Notes: generated from the letters alone by a model not told the origin. Positions 36,279 through 45,577 are shown, counted from the stretch's first letter. The stretch is 64,000 bases of DNA from Cochlodiniinecator piscidefendens (GCF_011326755.1 NZ_JAAOIE010000009.1:1-64000); one strand, 5' to 3'. Numbers and translations are program-made.

Positions 36279-37070
36279 ATGCTGCACACCACTGCTGAAC
36301 CATGTGAGACCGTGGTTGAGACACTCAATCCTGAGGGACGGGGTCCGGTCGTGATCCTATGTGAACACGCATCGAACTTTATCCCGGAGCGATACCATGG
36401 CTTGGGCCTAACAGCAGAAGCACGCATAAGCCACGCAGCTTGGGATCCTGGCGCCCTGGCAATGTCGAAGATTCTATCAAAAGCACTGGACGCCCCTCTG
36501 GTGACCAGCACGGTGTCACGTCTGGTCTATGACAGCAACCGACCACCCGAAGCCGATAGCGCGATGCCGTCTAAATCAGAATTGATTGATGTCCCCGGCA
36601 ACGTAAACCTTTCGGCCGAGGCGCGCGCAGAACGGACACAAACAGTTTACGTTCCTTTTTGCGCAGAAGTAGACGCGGTTTTGGCTCGACGGGTTGCACA
36701 GGACATTCCAACCGCAGTCATCACCATGCATACCTTTACCCCGATTTACCACGGCGCTATGCGCGACGTTGAAATTGGCGTTCTGCATGACGACGACAGC
36801 GCCTTTGCAGATGCAATGCTGTATCAAGCCCCAAGCCTTGGTGAACGCGTTGTGCGGCGCAATGAACCTTATGGTCCCGCTGATGGTGTGACCCATTCAT
36901 TAAAGCTACACGGTCAATCGCGCGGCTTGCCAAATGTTATGATTGAGGTGCGCAATGATCTGGCCACCAACCCCGAAGACGAAGCCAAAATGGCGCAAGA
37001 GCTGCTGACCCTCATTGGTCCGGCGCTTGTGCATCTGGGGCTGATCCAATTGGGTCGTTCCCACACCTAA
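36279..37070 (+). CDS. N-formylglutamate amidohydrolase family protein
   Basis: The 263-residue protein matches the family with VVILCEHASNFIP, AWDPGALAMSKILS, ITMHTFTPIYHG and LPNVMIEVRNDL, where the Glu, His and Arg residues expected for a zinc hydrolase are seen. AAGAGGGA precedes ATG 36279. Family members cleave N-formylglutamate, but here no histidine-utilisation genes are nearby. It heads an operon with a gamma-glutamyl-ligase-like enzyme, so cleavage of a gamma-glutamyl or N-acyl-glutamate product is an alternative. That role is inferred from context only. Confidence 0.82.
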   Translation: MLHTTAEPCETVVETLNPEGRGPVVILCEHASNFIPERYHGLGLTAEARISHAAWDPGALAMSKILSKALDAPLVTSTVSRLVYDSNRPPEADSAMPSKSELIDVPGNVNLSAEARAERTQTVYVPFCAEVDAVLARRVAQDIPTAVITMHTFTPIYHGAMRDVEIGVLHDDDSAFADAMLYQAPSLGERVVRRNEPYGPADGVTHSLKLHGQSRGLPNVMIEVRNDLATNPEDEAKMAQELLTLIGPALVHLGLIQLGRSHT

Positions 37071-37094
37071 CCCCAACCAGACAGGAACCTTGAT

Positions 37095-38456
37095 ATGTCC
37101 GGCATTCTGAGTTTTGAGACCCTAAAAGCGCAGGTTACCTCTGGTGAGGTTGATACTGTTTTGATGTGCCTTGTTGATATGCAGGGCCGCCTGATGGGCA
37201 AACGGTTTCACGCCGCCCATTTTGTGAACGGTGGCTGGGAAGAAAGCCATTGCTGCAACTACCTGTTGGCCACCGATCTGGAGATGGCAACGCCAGATGG
37301 TTATGCATCAACCAGTTGGGAAAGCGGCTATGGCGATTACGTGATGCGCCCCGATATGGCGACGCTGCGCCCGGTGCCGTGGTTGGATGCAACCGTTATG
37401 GTGCTATGTGATGTGCTTGATCATCATCACCACGAACCGATCCCCCATTCACCGCGTGCGGTTCTGAAAAAGCAGCTCGCACGGCTTGAGGAAATGGGCC
37501 TATCTGCGATTGCCGCGACAGAGCTTGAATTTTTTATCTTTGAGAAAAGCTTTGACGATATCCGCAAATCGGGGTTCCGCGATCTAGAGCCTATTTCAGG
37601 CTATAACGAAGATTACCACATCTTCCAAACCACCAAAGAAGAAGACCTGATGCGCCCGGTGCGCAATCATCTTTATGCCGCTGGACTGCCGATTGAGGGC
37701 ACCAAAGGCGAGGCCGAAGCAGGCCAAGAAGAACTAAACATCAAATACGCCGAAGCACTGGATACATCCGATTATCACACCATCGCCAAGCACGCGATTA
37801 AGGAAATCGCCTGGCAAAAGGGCCGCGCGGTGACGTTCTTACCGAAGTGGTCTCATGACCGGGTCGGGTCCTCTTCGCATGTGCATCAGTCGCTTTGGAA
37901 AGATGGAAAAAATGCGTTCTTTGATGCGGATGATGAACTCGGCATGTCCGATCTGATGAAAAACTACATGGCGGGTCTGCTGAAATACGCGCCGGATTAT
38001 ACCTATTTTCTCGCGCCATATGTGAACAGCTATAAGCGGTTCCAGAAAGGCACCTTTGCCCCGACGCGCACCATCTGGTCCGTTGATAACCGTACTGCTG
38101 GGTTCCGCCTCTGTGCGGCTGGGTCAAAATCTGTGCGGGTTGAATGCCGGGTGGGTGGATCGGACCTGAACCCATATCTGGCGATTGCTGCGCAATTGGC
38201 TGCGGGTATCAAAGGGATCGAAGATCAACTGCCGCTTGATCCGCCGACCGTTGGCGATGCTTATGCAGGGGATACTGGGTTCATTCCGCAAAACCTGCGT
38301 GATGCGATGGCGGCGTTGACGTCATCCAAAATGCTACGCGATGCCATGGGCGAAGATGTGATTGATCACTATAGCCGCGCAGCGGAATGGGAACTCGAAG
38401 AATTTGACCGTGTGGTGACCGATTATGAAATCGCCCGCGGCTTTGAACGCGCCTAA
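37095..38456 (+). CDS. glutamine synthetase family gamma-glutamyl-amine ligase (PuuA/IpuC-like)
   Basis: The 453-residue protein is a class-I-type glutamine synthetase relative. ATELEFFIFEK and AEAGQEELNIKYA give the metal-binding glutamates, VGSSSHVHQSLW the His segment, KRFQKGTFAPTRTIWSVDNR the phosphate/glutamate region and VECRVGGSDLNPYLAIA the catalytic Arg end. The N-terminus, LMCLVDMQGRLMGKRF, is of the PuuA/GlnT type rather than assimilatory GlnA. Such enzymes ligate glutamate to an amine such as putrescine, isopropylamine or ethanolamine. It is followed by aldehyde and alcohol dehydrogenase genes that could act on the glutamylated product. Confidence 0.85.
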   Translation: MSGILSFETLKAQVTSGEVDTVLMCLVDMQGRLMGKRFHAAHFVNGGWEESHCCNYLLATDLEMATPDGYASTSWESGYGDYVMRPDMATLRPVPWLDATVMVLCDVLDHHHHEPIPHSPRAVLKKQLARLEEMGLSAIAATELEFFIFEKSFDDIRKSGFRDLEPISGYNEDYHIFQTTKEEDLMRPVRNHLYAAGLPIEGTKGEAEAGQEELNIKYAEALDTSDYHTIAKHAIKEIAWQKGRAVTFLPKWSHDRVGSSSHVHQSLWKDGKNAFFDADDELGMSDLMKNYMAGLLKYAPDYTYFLAPYVNSYKRFQKGTFAPTRTIWSVDNRTAGFRLCAAGSKSVRVECRVGGSDLNPYLAIAAQLAAGIKGIEDQLPLDPPTVGDAYAGDTGFIPQNLRDAMAALTSSKMLRDAMGEDVIDHYSRAAEWELEEFDRVVTDYEIARGFERA

Positions 38457-38538
38457 GCGCATAGATTTATACGGCGGTGAACGCCTACTGGGTTTCTGTC
38501 GGCGCATGTCGGCAGAGCCTTTGGTTTAAGAGGATGCC

Positions 38539-39921
38539 ATGACCAAAGTTCTGAAATGTATCTCACCGATTGATGGATCGGTTTATGCTGAACGCACGTG
38601 TCTGACGCGCGACGAAGCCTTTGACGCCGCAGAAAACGCCCGTAACGCGCAGGCGGCATGGGCTGCACGCCCGTTGCAGGAACGCATTGATCTGGTGATG
38701 GCCGGTGTGGCGGCCGTTGGTGAAATGAACGATGTGATCGTGCCCGAAATTGCCCATATGATGGGACGCCCTGTACGATACGGCGGTGAATTTGGTGGGT
38801 TTAACGAACGCGCCAGCCACATGGCCTCTATCGCGCAGACCGCGTTGGCCGATATCGAAGTGGGCGAAGACGACAGCTTTAAACGCTATATCAAACGACT
38901 GCCGCATGGCGTGGTCCTGGTCGTTGCCCCCTGGAACTACCCCTATATGACCGCGATCAATACCGTGGCGCCTGCGCTGATTGCTGGGAACACCGTGATC
39001 CTGAAACACGCGACCCAAACTCTACTGGTCGGTGAACGTATGGCCGCAGCATTCCATAGCGTTGGCGTTCCTTCGGATGTGTTTCAAAATGTATTCCTAG
39101 ACCACGACACCACATCTGAACTGATTTCACGCAAGGCCTTTAACTTTGTGAACTTCACCGGGTCTGTTGGCGGTGGTCAGGCGATGGAGCGCGCGGCGGC
39201 GGGCACATTTACCGGCGTTGGCACTGAACTTGGCGGGAAAGACCCGGGTTATGTGATGGAAGACGCGGACCTTGATGCAGCGGTTGATACGTTGATTGAT
39301 GGCGCGATGTTCAACTCTGGCCAGTGCTGCTGTGGCATTGAACGGATTTACGTACACGAAAGCCTATATGACGCCTTCCTTGAAAAGGCTGTGGCGATCG
39401 TAAACGGCTATACCCTTGGCAACCCAATGGACGCAGAAACCACCATCGGCCCGATGGCCAGCGTGCGCTTTGCCAATGATGTACGCGCACAAATCGCTGA
39501 AGCCATTGAAGCAGGCGCAGTGGCCCATATCGACACGATGGCGGCAGACGATGGCGGTGCATACCTCACCCCACAAATCCTGACCAACGTAACCCACGAC
39601 ATGCGCGTGATGCGCGAAGAAAGCTTTGGCCCGGTTGTGGGTATCATGAAGGTGTCATCAGATGCCGAAGCAATTCTATTGATGAACGACAGCAACTTTG
39701 GCCTGACTGCGTCTCTGTGGACCGCTGATCTGGATCGCGCGGCCGCTGTTGGTGATCAAATCGAAACCGGCACCGTGTTTATGAACCGGGCTGACTACCT
39801 TGATCCGGGCCTATGCTGGACCGGGTGCAAAGACACAGGGCGCGGTGGCGGTCTGTCTGTCATTGGCTACCACAACCTCACACGCCCAAAATCCTACCAC
39901 TTGAAAAAGGTGACATCATGA
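38539..39921 (+). CDS. NAD(P)-dependent aldehyde dehydrogenase
   Basis: The 460-residue protein has all aldehyde dehydrogenase landmarks: APWNYPYMTAIN for cofactor binding, FTGSVGGGQ, the catalytic Glu in ELGGKDPGYV and the catalytic Cys within FNSGQCCCGIERI, with EESFGPVVGI near the C-terminus. AAGAGGA precedes the ATG. It overlaps the alcohol dehydrogenase gene by four bases (ATGA), so the pair is translated together. It probably oxidises the aldehyde formed by that partner. Confidence 0.9.
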   Translation: MTKVLKCISPIDGSVYAERTCLTRDEAFDAAENARNAQAAWAARPLQERIDLVMAGVAAVGEMNDVIVPEIAHMMGRPVRYGGEFGGFNERASHMASIAQTALADIEVGEDDSFKRYIKRLPHGVVLVVAPWNYPYMTAINTVAPALIAGNTVILKHATQTLLVGERMAAAFHSVGVPSDVFQNVFLDHDTTSELISRKAFNFVNFTGSVGGGQAMERAAAGTFTGVGTELGGKDPGYVMEDADLDAAVDTLIDGAMFNSGQCCCGIERIYVHESLYDAFLEKAVAIVNGYTLGNPMDAETTIGPMASVRFANDVRAQIAEAIEAGAVAHIDTMAADDGGAYLTPQILTNVTHDMRVMREESFGPVVGIMKVSSDAEAILLMNDSNFGLTASLWTADLDRAAAVGDQIETGTVFMNRADYLDPGLCWTGCKDTGRGGGLSVIGYHNLTRPKSYHLKKVTS

Positions 39922-41063
39922 ACCTTGTTGGCAACTGGTCCTACCCGACCACAATGAAATTCGGCAATGGCCGGATCAAAGAACTGCCCGAAGCCTGCGC
40001 AGCCGCTGGGATCAAACGCCCCTTGTTGGTAACCGATAAGGGTCTTGCGGGTCTGCCGATCACAACTGAAACACTCGATATCATGGAGGCCGCAGGCCTT
40101 GGCCGTGGTATGTTTTCAGAGGTTGATCCAAACCCAAATGAGCTGAACCTAGAAGCCGGCGTTGCCGCCTATAAAGCGGGCGATCATGACGGCGTTATTG
40201 CCTTTGGTGGTGGTTCTGGTTTGGACCTTGGCAAAATGGTTGCCTTTATGGCCGGTCAAACCCGCCCGATCTGGGATTTTGAAGATATTGGCGATTGGTG
40301 GACCCGCGCCGACGCAGATGCCATCGCGCCGATCATTGCTGTGCCGACCACCGCAGGCACCGGATCAGAAGTGGGTCGCGCGTCGGTCATCACAGATTCC
40401 GTCACCCATGTGAAAAAGATCATCTTTCACCCCAAAGTGCTGCCTGCGGTTGTCATCTGTGACCCTGAACTAACCGTTGGAATGCCGAAGTTTATCACAG
40501 CAGGCACCGGGCTTGATGCCTTTGCCCATTGTGTTGAGGCGTTTAGCAGCCCGCATTACCACCCGATGTCACAAGGCATCGCGCTAGAAGGGATGCGTCT
40601 GGTCAAGGAATACCTGCCACGCGCCTATGCCGATGGTACTGATCTAGAGGCGCGCGCGCATATGATGTCAGCGGCGGCGATGGGGGCAACCGGGTTCCAA
40701 AAAGGTCTCGGTGCTATTCACGCGCTTAGCCATCCGATTGGCGCGGTTTATAACACCCACCACGGCACCACCAATGCGGTGTGTATGCCTGCGGTTCTGG
40801 CCTTTAACGCGCCAGCCATTGCAGACCGCTTTGATATGGCATCTGCGTATTTGGGCATTTCTGGCGGGTTCAAAGGGTTCCGCGATTACGTCCAAAACCT
40901 GAACGACAGCATGGCGATCCCGCATAAACTGTCTGACATGGGTGTTGGCACAGATCGCGTTGATGAACTGACAGCAATGGCCCTGAATGACCCAAGCTGC
41001 GGCGGCAACCCGATTGAGTTGACCACCGAAAACACCAAGCAGCTGTTCATCGACTGCATCTAA
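39918..41063 (+). CDS. iron-containing alcohol dehydrogenase
   Basis: The 381-residue protein is a group III dehydrogenase. It has GGGSGLDLGK for NAD binding, TTAGTGSEV, and the metal ligands in GLDAFAHCVE, AIHALSHPIGAVYNTHHG and the paired His of NTHHGT. ATG 39918 overlaps the aldehyde dehydrogenase stop; a much earlier in-frame codon within that gene is not needed. It would oxidise a primary alcohol to the aldehyde used by its neighbour. A terminator follows at 41085-41118. Confidence 0.9.
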   Translation: MNLVGNWSYPTTMKFGNGRIKELPEACAAAGIKRPLLVTDKGLAGLPITTETLDIMEAAGLGRGMFSEVDPNPNELNLEAGVAAYKAGDHDGVIAFGGGSGLDLGKMVAFMAGQTRPIWDFEDIGDWWTRADADAIAPIIAVPTTAGTGSEVGRASVITDSVTHVKKIIFHPKVLPAVVICDPELTVGMPKFITAGTGLDAFAHCVEAFSSPHYHPMSQGIALEGMRLVKEYLPRAYADGTDLEARAHMMSAAAMGATGFQKGLGAIHALSHPIGAVYNTHHGTTNAVCMPAVLAFNAPAIADRFDMASAYLGISGGFKGFRDYVQNLNDSMAIPHKLSDMGVGTDRVDELTAMALNDPSCGGNPIELTTENTKQLFIDCI

Positions 41064-41084
41064 ATTGCGGTAAGCATCATGCAC

Positions 41085-41118
41085 AAAGGCGGCCTTTGGG
41101 TCGCCTTTTGGCGTTTTT
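41085..41118 (+). terminator. rho-independent terminator after the alcohol dehydrogenase gene
   Basis: AAAGGCG (41085-41091) and CGCCTTT (41102-41108) form a 7 bp stem with a 10-base loop, followed by TTGGCGTTTTT. It ends the rightward ligase/dehydrogenase operon 22 bases after its last stop. Confidence 0.7.
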
Positions 41119-41204
41119 ACCTAACGGAGATGTGTAAACTCAGGGATTGATGGTTTTGCCTCCACCCGGCAAATTCGACCGTGCCCCCGAAAGAAACGGA
41201 TCAA

Positions 41205-41570
41205 ATGCGCCTTTTTATCACCTTGTGTCTCGCCACGTTTTTGATGGCTTGTGAAGAAGACGTCGAAATCTTGACGGCTGAGGAGCTGGTGGAGCTGTTC
41301 AGCACAGATCACAGGATCGCCTTTAGCCGTACTCGTTTTTCAGGTACCGCAACGATTTCGGCAGACAATACCTTTGAGGCAATCGTACCTCTATTGGGCA
41401 ATGACAGCGGTGTGTGGTGGTTAGACAGCAATCAAGTCTGTAGTCGCTGGGAGGCCCTGCGTCGTGGCCAAACACTTTGCATAAGTATTGGTCAGCTTCC
41501 TGATGAGACTTATGTTGGCTTTTTGGCGGGTGCAAATACGCGGTTAGGGACATTTCGCATTATACACTGA
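41205..41570 (+). CDS. small lipoprotein of unknown function
   Basis: The 121-residue product starts MRLFITLCLATFLMACEED, a lipoprotein signal with lipobox LMAC. ATG 41205 is preferred over GTG 41181 because it places the signal at the N-terminus. The mature part has LTAEELVELFSTDHRI and GVWWLDSNQVCSRWEALRRGQTLC. This spacing of Trp and two Cys recalls small periplasmic DUF995-type proteins, an uncertain match. It stands alone between a terminator and the bioR gene. Confidence 0.6.
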   Translation: MRLFITLCLATFLMACEEDVEILTAEELVELFSTDHRIAFSRTRFSGTATISADNTFEAIVPLLGNDSGVWWLDSNQVCSRWEALRRGQTLCISIGQLPDETYVGFLAGANTRLGTFRIIH

Positions 41571-41610
41571 ATTACGACTGCAAAATGCCTGCGTCCCTCA
41601 TTCACTTTAA

Positions 41611-41628
41611 CCTTCTAACGAAGGGGGT
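41611..41628 (+). terminator. weak candidate terminator after the lipoprotein gene
   Basis: CCTTC (41611-41615), a TAAC loop and GAAGG (41620-41624) form a short hairpin, followed by GGGTTTTCTT. The stem is only 5 bp, so termination is uncertain. Confidence 0.4.
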
Positions 41629-41675
41629 TTTCTTGTATTTGAACAAGCTAGAATAATCATAGCAGCGAATTTTCC

Positions 41676-42284
41676 GTGACGGACCCACATAACAAAAAAT
41701 CTGACGTGATCGCACAGCAACTTGTTCAAAAGATTGTCTGCGGAGAATTCGCACCCGGCGAAAAGCTCCCCCAAGATCATTTTGCACGGGAATTTAAGGT
41801 GAGTCAGGCAACCGTTCGCGAAGCGTTGATGCGTGTTGTTGCGCAGGGGTTGGCTATAAGCCTGCCGCGTCGCGGAATGTGTGTGGCCCCGCTGGACAAA
41901 GGGGCCGTAGATGAATTGAGTTTGATGCGTCAGGCGCTGGAACCTCTCGCGCTGTTCCATTCCGTGCCCAACCTCACAGGCGATCAGATCAAACATGCCA
42001 TCAACGTACAAGAGCAATGCGATATGGCGGAAACGGCCCTGGAATGGGAAGAGGCAAACCGCCAGTTTCATATGGCCATTATTGCGGGCTGTGGCATGGC
42101 GCGCCTCACCGAAGAGATAAACAATCTGCAACTGCTGTATGCGCGTCATTTTCTCGCGAAATACGCCAACCGCTGGAAATCCCGTGTGGATCCTGATCAC
42201 CAGGCCATTATCGCCGCGATACTCGACAGAGATGCGCCAAAGGCGAGTGCCGTGCTTCAACGTCACTTAACACGGTTAACTTAA
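41676..42284 (+). CDS. bioR: GntR family regulator, probable biotin regulator BioR
   Basis: The 202-residue protein has a GntR winged helix (QQLVQKIVCGEFAPGEKL, FKVSQATVREALMRV, LAISLPRRGMCVAP) and a short FCD ligand-binding domain. It starts with GTG. Its identity as BioR rests on context: it converges on a complete biotin operon, overlapping the bioC end by four bases, and two copies of TTATCGATAA, a match to the known BioR box TTATMKATAA, precede bioB. BioR represses biotin genes in many alphaproteobacteria. I found no such box just upstream of this gene, so autoregulation is not supported. Confidence 0.85.
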   Translation: MTDPHNKKSDVIAQQLVQKIVCGEFAPGEKLPQDHFAREFKVSQATVREALMRVVAQGLAISLPRRGMCVAPLDKGAVDELSLMRQALEPLALFHSVPNLTGDQIKHAINVQEQCDMAETALEWEEANRQFHMAIIAGCGMARLTEEINNLQLLYARHFLAKYANRWKSRVDPDHQAIIAAILDRDAPKASAVLQRHLTRLT

Positions 42285-43060
42285 ACGCACGTGAGAGTTT
42301 TGCGCGCAATAATCCAAGTGGGATTATAGGTCAACGGCACCCCGTCTGGACCACCGAATTTTTGAACATACTCATCGCAAAACTGCAAAAGAGATGACCG
42401 CGTCCACACCTTTGACGCCTTTCCATTCACACCAGTTTCGCGCAAATGCCGCAGAACATGCTGCGGGCTCTCAAACCAAAGTGTGCTGAGATTTTCGCGT
42501 ACCTCAAGAATTTCGATGCCCGGAATATTCATCGGTCTGAGTGCGGATGACAAAACATCCACTGCACATAATCCCGGCGCATTTGCAGATGATCCAAGTT
42601 CAGACAATTCTAAAAATTGCGCAGGCCCAAAACCAGAAATGGCCAACCATCCCCCGGGCGCCAATGCCTGCCCAACACGTTGCACAAAGTCTGCTGGATG
42701 ATCCATCCACTGAATCGCCGAAGCGGATACAATCAAATCAGGCGCCTTTGGCCATGAAATTTCGCGCGCGTCGCCTTGAATAAACTGCGCGCTGGCGCGC
42801 TCCGCGGTTTGGTGTGCAGCAAAGGTCAGATCATTTAAGATTAGGCGTGAAAAAGATGTCGTCTGACACAGGGCGTTGGTTAAATGTCCGGTTCCACATC
42901 CAACCTCAAACCCGTTCGAAAAATGCTGTGGGGCCCCGAGATCCCGCAAACGACGCACAAGGCATTGCGCGATATACGCCTGCAGGCTTGCCGTTCCATG
43001 ATAACTGTTAAAACTACGGTCAAAACTGCGCTGGACCCGATTTGAAACGTTGCAGATCAA
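42281..43060 (-). CDS. bioC: malonyl-ACP O-methyltransferase BioC
   Basis: The 259-residue protein has a SAM-binding motif I (GFEVGCGTGHLTNAL), LILNDLTFAA, the motif IV DLIVSASAIQWMDHP and APGGWLAISGFGP. The N-terminal RSFDRSFNSYHGTASLQAY block is typical of BioC. The enzyme methylates malonyl-ACP so that fatty-acid synthesis can build the pimeloyl chain. The start appears to be a TTG at 43060 overlapping the bioG stop (TTGA); no ATG fits the conserved N-terminus. It is the last gene of the leftward operon. Confidence 0.88.
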   Translation of the reverse strand: MICNVSNRVQRSFDRSFNSYHGTASLQAYIAQCLVRRLRDLGAPQHFSNGFEVGCGTGHLTNALCQTTSFSRLILNDLTFAAHQTAERASAQFIQGDAREISWPKAPDLIVSASAIQWMDHPADFVQRVGQALAPGGWLAISGFGPAQFLELSELGSSANAPGLCAVDVLSSALRPMNIPGIEILEVRENLSTLWFESPQHVLRHLRETGVNGKASKVWTRSSLLQFCDEYVQKFGGPDGVPLTYNPTWIIARKTLTCV

Positions 43061-43677
43061 TCAAACCACTCCTGCCAAGCTTGGCCAGCCCGAAAGGGTT
43101 GATGCGGCGCTGAAATATGCCGAACGGCATTTAGATGCGTTTCCCAAGCGGCTATTTGTGCAGATGCGGGAACGATCCGGTCGCGGTCAGATATCCATAC
43201 ACGATCAAACGCAAATGTTGATGCTGGTCCACGCGCCGCGATGGCCCTTAGTTCTGCTTGTGCGGCTAGAACATCGATTACGGGCGGCAAATCAGGATGC
43301 CCGGCGCGTCGGCAAAATAGAGCAAAGCTTTCGTCGCTCAGACCCTCAACTGTTGCAGTGAATACATTGGGTGCAATTCCTTTGCGCTTATCAACGGGGT
43401 ACAGTGTGCCGTTCACCGCAACAGAACGATCAGGTTTCAGGCCAAAACGCGACAGCCAATGCGCCGCAGACGCAACACCATAAGAGAAGGCTAACAGGCG
43501 CACGCTTTGGTAGTCTTTAGTTTCGGTCAACGGATCTTCAATGCAGGTATAGTTATCCACCACCAACACATCCTGATCACCAGCCAAGCCTAAAAACGGG
43601 GCAGGCCCCAACCCCCAGCCCCCAAAAACCAATGTCAATTTATCCGAGCTTTGCCGCGTCAACCAATGTTTGTTCAT
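43057..43677 (-). CDS. bioG: pimeloyl-ACP methyl ester esterase BioG
   Basis: The 206-residue protein matches BioG: LVFGGWGLGPAPF near the N-terminus is the GWG oxyanion segment, LLAFSYGVASAAHW carries the nucleophile Ser, FAFDRVWISDRDRIVP the acidic residue and ISAPHQPF the His. BioG removes the methyl group from pimeloyl-ACP methyl ester to end chain elongation. ATG 43677 overlaps the bioA stop (ATGA); a longer frame reading into bioA is discarded. BioG takes the place of BioH here and sits next to bioC, its metabolic partner. Confidence 0.88.
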   Translation of the reverse strand: MNKHWLTRQSSDKLTLVFGGWGLGPAPFLGLAGDQDVLVVDNYTCIEDPLTETKDYQSVRLLAFSYGVASAAHWLSRFGLKPDRSVAVNGTLYPVDKRKGIAPNVFTATVEGLSDESFALFCRRAGHPDLPPVIDVLAAQAELRAIAARGPASTFAFDRVWISDRDRIVPASAQIAAWETHLNAVRHISAPHQPFRAGQAWQEWFD

Positions 43678-44960
43678 GGTGCACCACGGGCCAATGCCAC
43701 CATTGCCGAAGTCACTTTGCTCAGGTCCTGCTGCGAAATGACATAGGGCGGCATGCAATAGATATTATGGGCAAACGGACGCAGCCATACGCCCGTTTCG
43801 ACCGCCAATTGATGCGCAATTTTCGGATCAACCCGTTGCTTCATTTCAATTACGCCAATTGGCCCCAACACCCTGACATCAACAACATCAGGTAGGGTTC
43901 GGGCGGCTTCCAATTCTTGGCGCATCTGGGTTTCGATCCCAGAAACCTGAGTGCGCCACGCCCCACTTTCAAGCAGGCTTAAGCTGGCCACACCGGCTGC
44001 ACACGCCAAAGGATTGGCCATATACGTCGGACCGTGCATAAAAACGCCTGCTGCGCTTTCTCCGATACCACGTGCCACCGCATCAGTCGAAACTGTGGCC
44101 GCAAAAGAGATATGCCCACCTGTTAGCGCCTTCCCCAAGCACACAATGTCCGGGATCACGCCAGCATGCTCCATCGCAAACAGTTTCCCCGTACGGCCAA
44201 AACCGGTCGCTATTTCATCAAAGATCAATAGAATATCATGTTGATCACATAAATCGCGGGCCCCCTTCAGCCAGTTAGGGTGGTAGAAATACATTCCGCC
44301 TGCACCCTGGACAATTGGCTCTACGATCAGCCCTGCAATCTGTGCCCCCTTTTCCATCAGCAAGCCTTCAAGCAATGCCAGCCCGTTTTTGAGGGGGTCA
44401 TCGTCCCATTCCTGGCCGATCTGAATACTTGGTCTCGGCAGAAAATTCTGGATCGATAGCGCGCCGCGAAACAGCCCGTGCATTCCATTGATAGGGTCGC
44501 ACACGCTCATCGCTTTCCAGGTATCCCCATGATACCCGCCGCGAATGGTCGCAAATTCAACCTTATCTTTGTGCCCCTTCGCCATTTGGTACTGCACGGC
44601 CATTTTCAAGGCGACCTCAACCGACACAGAGCCACTGTCGCAATAAAAAATCCGATCTAGCCCGTCGGGAAGTAGGCCGATCATTTTTTGACCGAGTTCG
44701 ATCGCAGGCATATGCGACAACCCCCCAAACATGACGTGGGGCATTTGTGCCAGCTGACGTTGCATTGCCTGTGTTATGGTCGGGTGCCGATGACCATGGA
44801 TTGCGCACCACCATGACGACATCGCATCAATCATCTGCCCACCATCATCACGCGTGAGCCAGACGCCGTTGGCTTCGGTGATCAGATGCATTGGGCCAGC
44901 CTCTGCAACATTTGTATAAGGGTGCCATAGATGGCGGGCGTCAAACTCCAGAGGGGTCAC
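43674..44960 (-). CDS. bioA: adenosylmethionine-8-amino-7-oxononanoate aminotransferase BioA
   Basis: The 428-residue class III aminotransferase has HLWHPYTNV at the N-terminus, the BioA-type SWWCAIHGHRHP, GGYHGDTWKAMSVCDP, LIFDEIATGFGRTGKLFA and the PLP lysine in CLGKALTGG. HGPTYMANPLACAA is the substrate loop. It converts KAPA to DAPA with S-adenosylmethionine as amino donor. It overlaps bioD and bioG by four bases each. Confidence 0.93.
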   Translation of the reverse strand: MTPLEFDARHLWHPYTNVAEAGPMHLITEANGVWLTRDDGGQMIDAMSSWWCAIHGHRHPTITQAMQRQLAQMPHVMFGGLSHMPAIELGQKMIGLLPDGLDRIFYCDSGSVSVEVALKMAVQYQMAKGHKDKVEFATIRGGYHGDTWKAMSVCDPINGMHGLFRGALSIQNFLPRPSIQIGQEWDDDPLKNGLALLEGLLMEKGAQIAGLIVEPIVQGAGGMYFYHPNWLKGARDLCDQHDILLIFDEIATGFGRTGKLFAMEHAGVIPDIVCLGKALTGGHISFAATVSTDAVARGIGESAAGVFMHGPTYMANPLACAAGVASLSLLESGAWRTQVSGIETQMRQELEAARTLPDVVDVRVLGPIGVIEMKQRVDPKIAHQLAVETGVWLRPFAHNIYCMPPYVISQQDLSKVTSAMVALARGAP

Positions 44961-45577
44961 AGCGCGCTCCGAATTGATGTGAGGTCAATGGCATCAAAAG
45001 CACGCAAAAGCGAAGCATGCGTTAGGTTTTGAATAGGGGACAAACGCCCCAAATGACGCACAGCACACATTTCAACAATCGTCTGCTCAACATCTGGCTC
45101 AGGCGCACCGTTAAACACAACCCCAACAACAGGGCAGCCCGCACGCCGCAATGCCGCAAGCGACAGCGCCGTGTGATTGATCGTTCCAAGCGCAGTACGC
45201 GCCACCAAAATAACAGGGGCCTGCCATTGCGCAAACAGATCCAAATAGAAAGCATCGCGCGTTAAGGGAACCATGACACCGCCAGCCCCTTCAACAATCA
45301 GCGGGCCATCGACCCGAGGCAAAGACAAGCGTGCCAGATTAATTTCTGTACCCATATTTTCAGCAGACAAATGCGGCGATGCGGGACGCCTAAGACGATA
45401 AGTTTCAGGCAATACCTGACATTGTGAAAGCGATGCCACAACTTCGCTATCAGTGGCCTCATCCAAACCAGCCTGCACCGGTTTCCAATAGCTCGCCCCA
45501 AGCGCAGCGGTCAGGCCTGCTGCGAAAATTGTTTTGCCCACACCCGTATCGGTGCCTGTGATAACCAAAGTGTTCAT
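44957..45577 (-). CDS. bioD: dethiobiotin synthetase BioD
   Basis: The 206-residue protein starts with the P-loop TGTDTGVGKTIFAAGL and continues with WKPVQAGLDEATDS, RLRRPASPHLSAE and VEGAGGVMVPLT, all typical of BioD. It closes the ureido ring of DAPA using CO2 and ATP. It overlaps the bioF and bioA genes by four bases each. Confidence 0.93.
   Translation of the reverse strand: MNTLVITGTDTGVGKTIFAAGLTAALGASYWKPVQAGLDEATDSEVVASLSQCQVLPETYRLRRPASPHLSAENMGTEINLARLSLPRVDGPLIVEGAGGVMVPLTRDAFYLDLFAQWQAPVILVARTALGTINHTALSLAALRRAGCPVVGVVFNGAPEPDVEQTIVEMCAVRHLGRLSPIQNLTHASLLRAFDAIDLTSIRSAL

Noticed and set aside
39813-39917. N-terminal extension of the iron alcohol dehydrogenase into the aldehyde dehydrogenase gene
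   Set aside because: The extension is Arg/His rich and non-conserved; the ATGA overlap at 39918 gives the usual N-terminus.
41607-42266. Leftward open frame of 219 codons opposite bioR
   Set aside because: bioR has clear GntR domains and a fitting operator context; the antisense frame has no recognisable domain.
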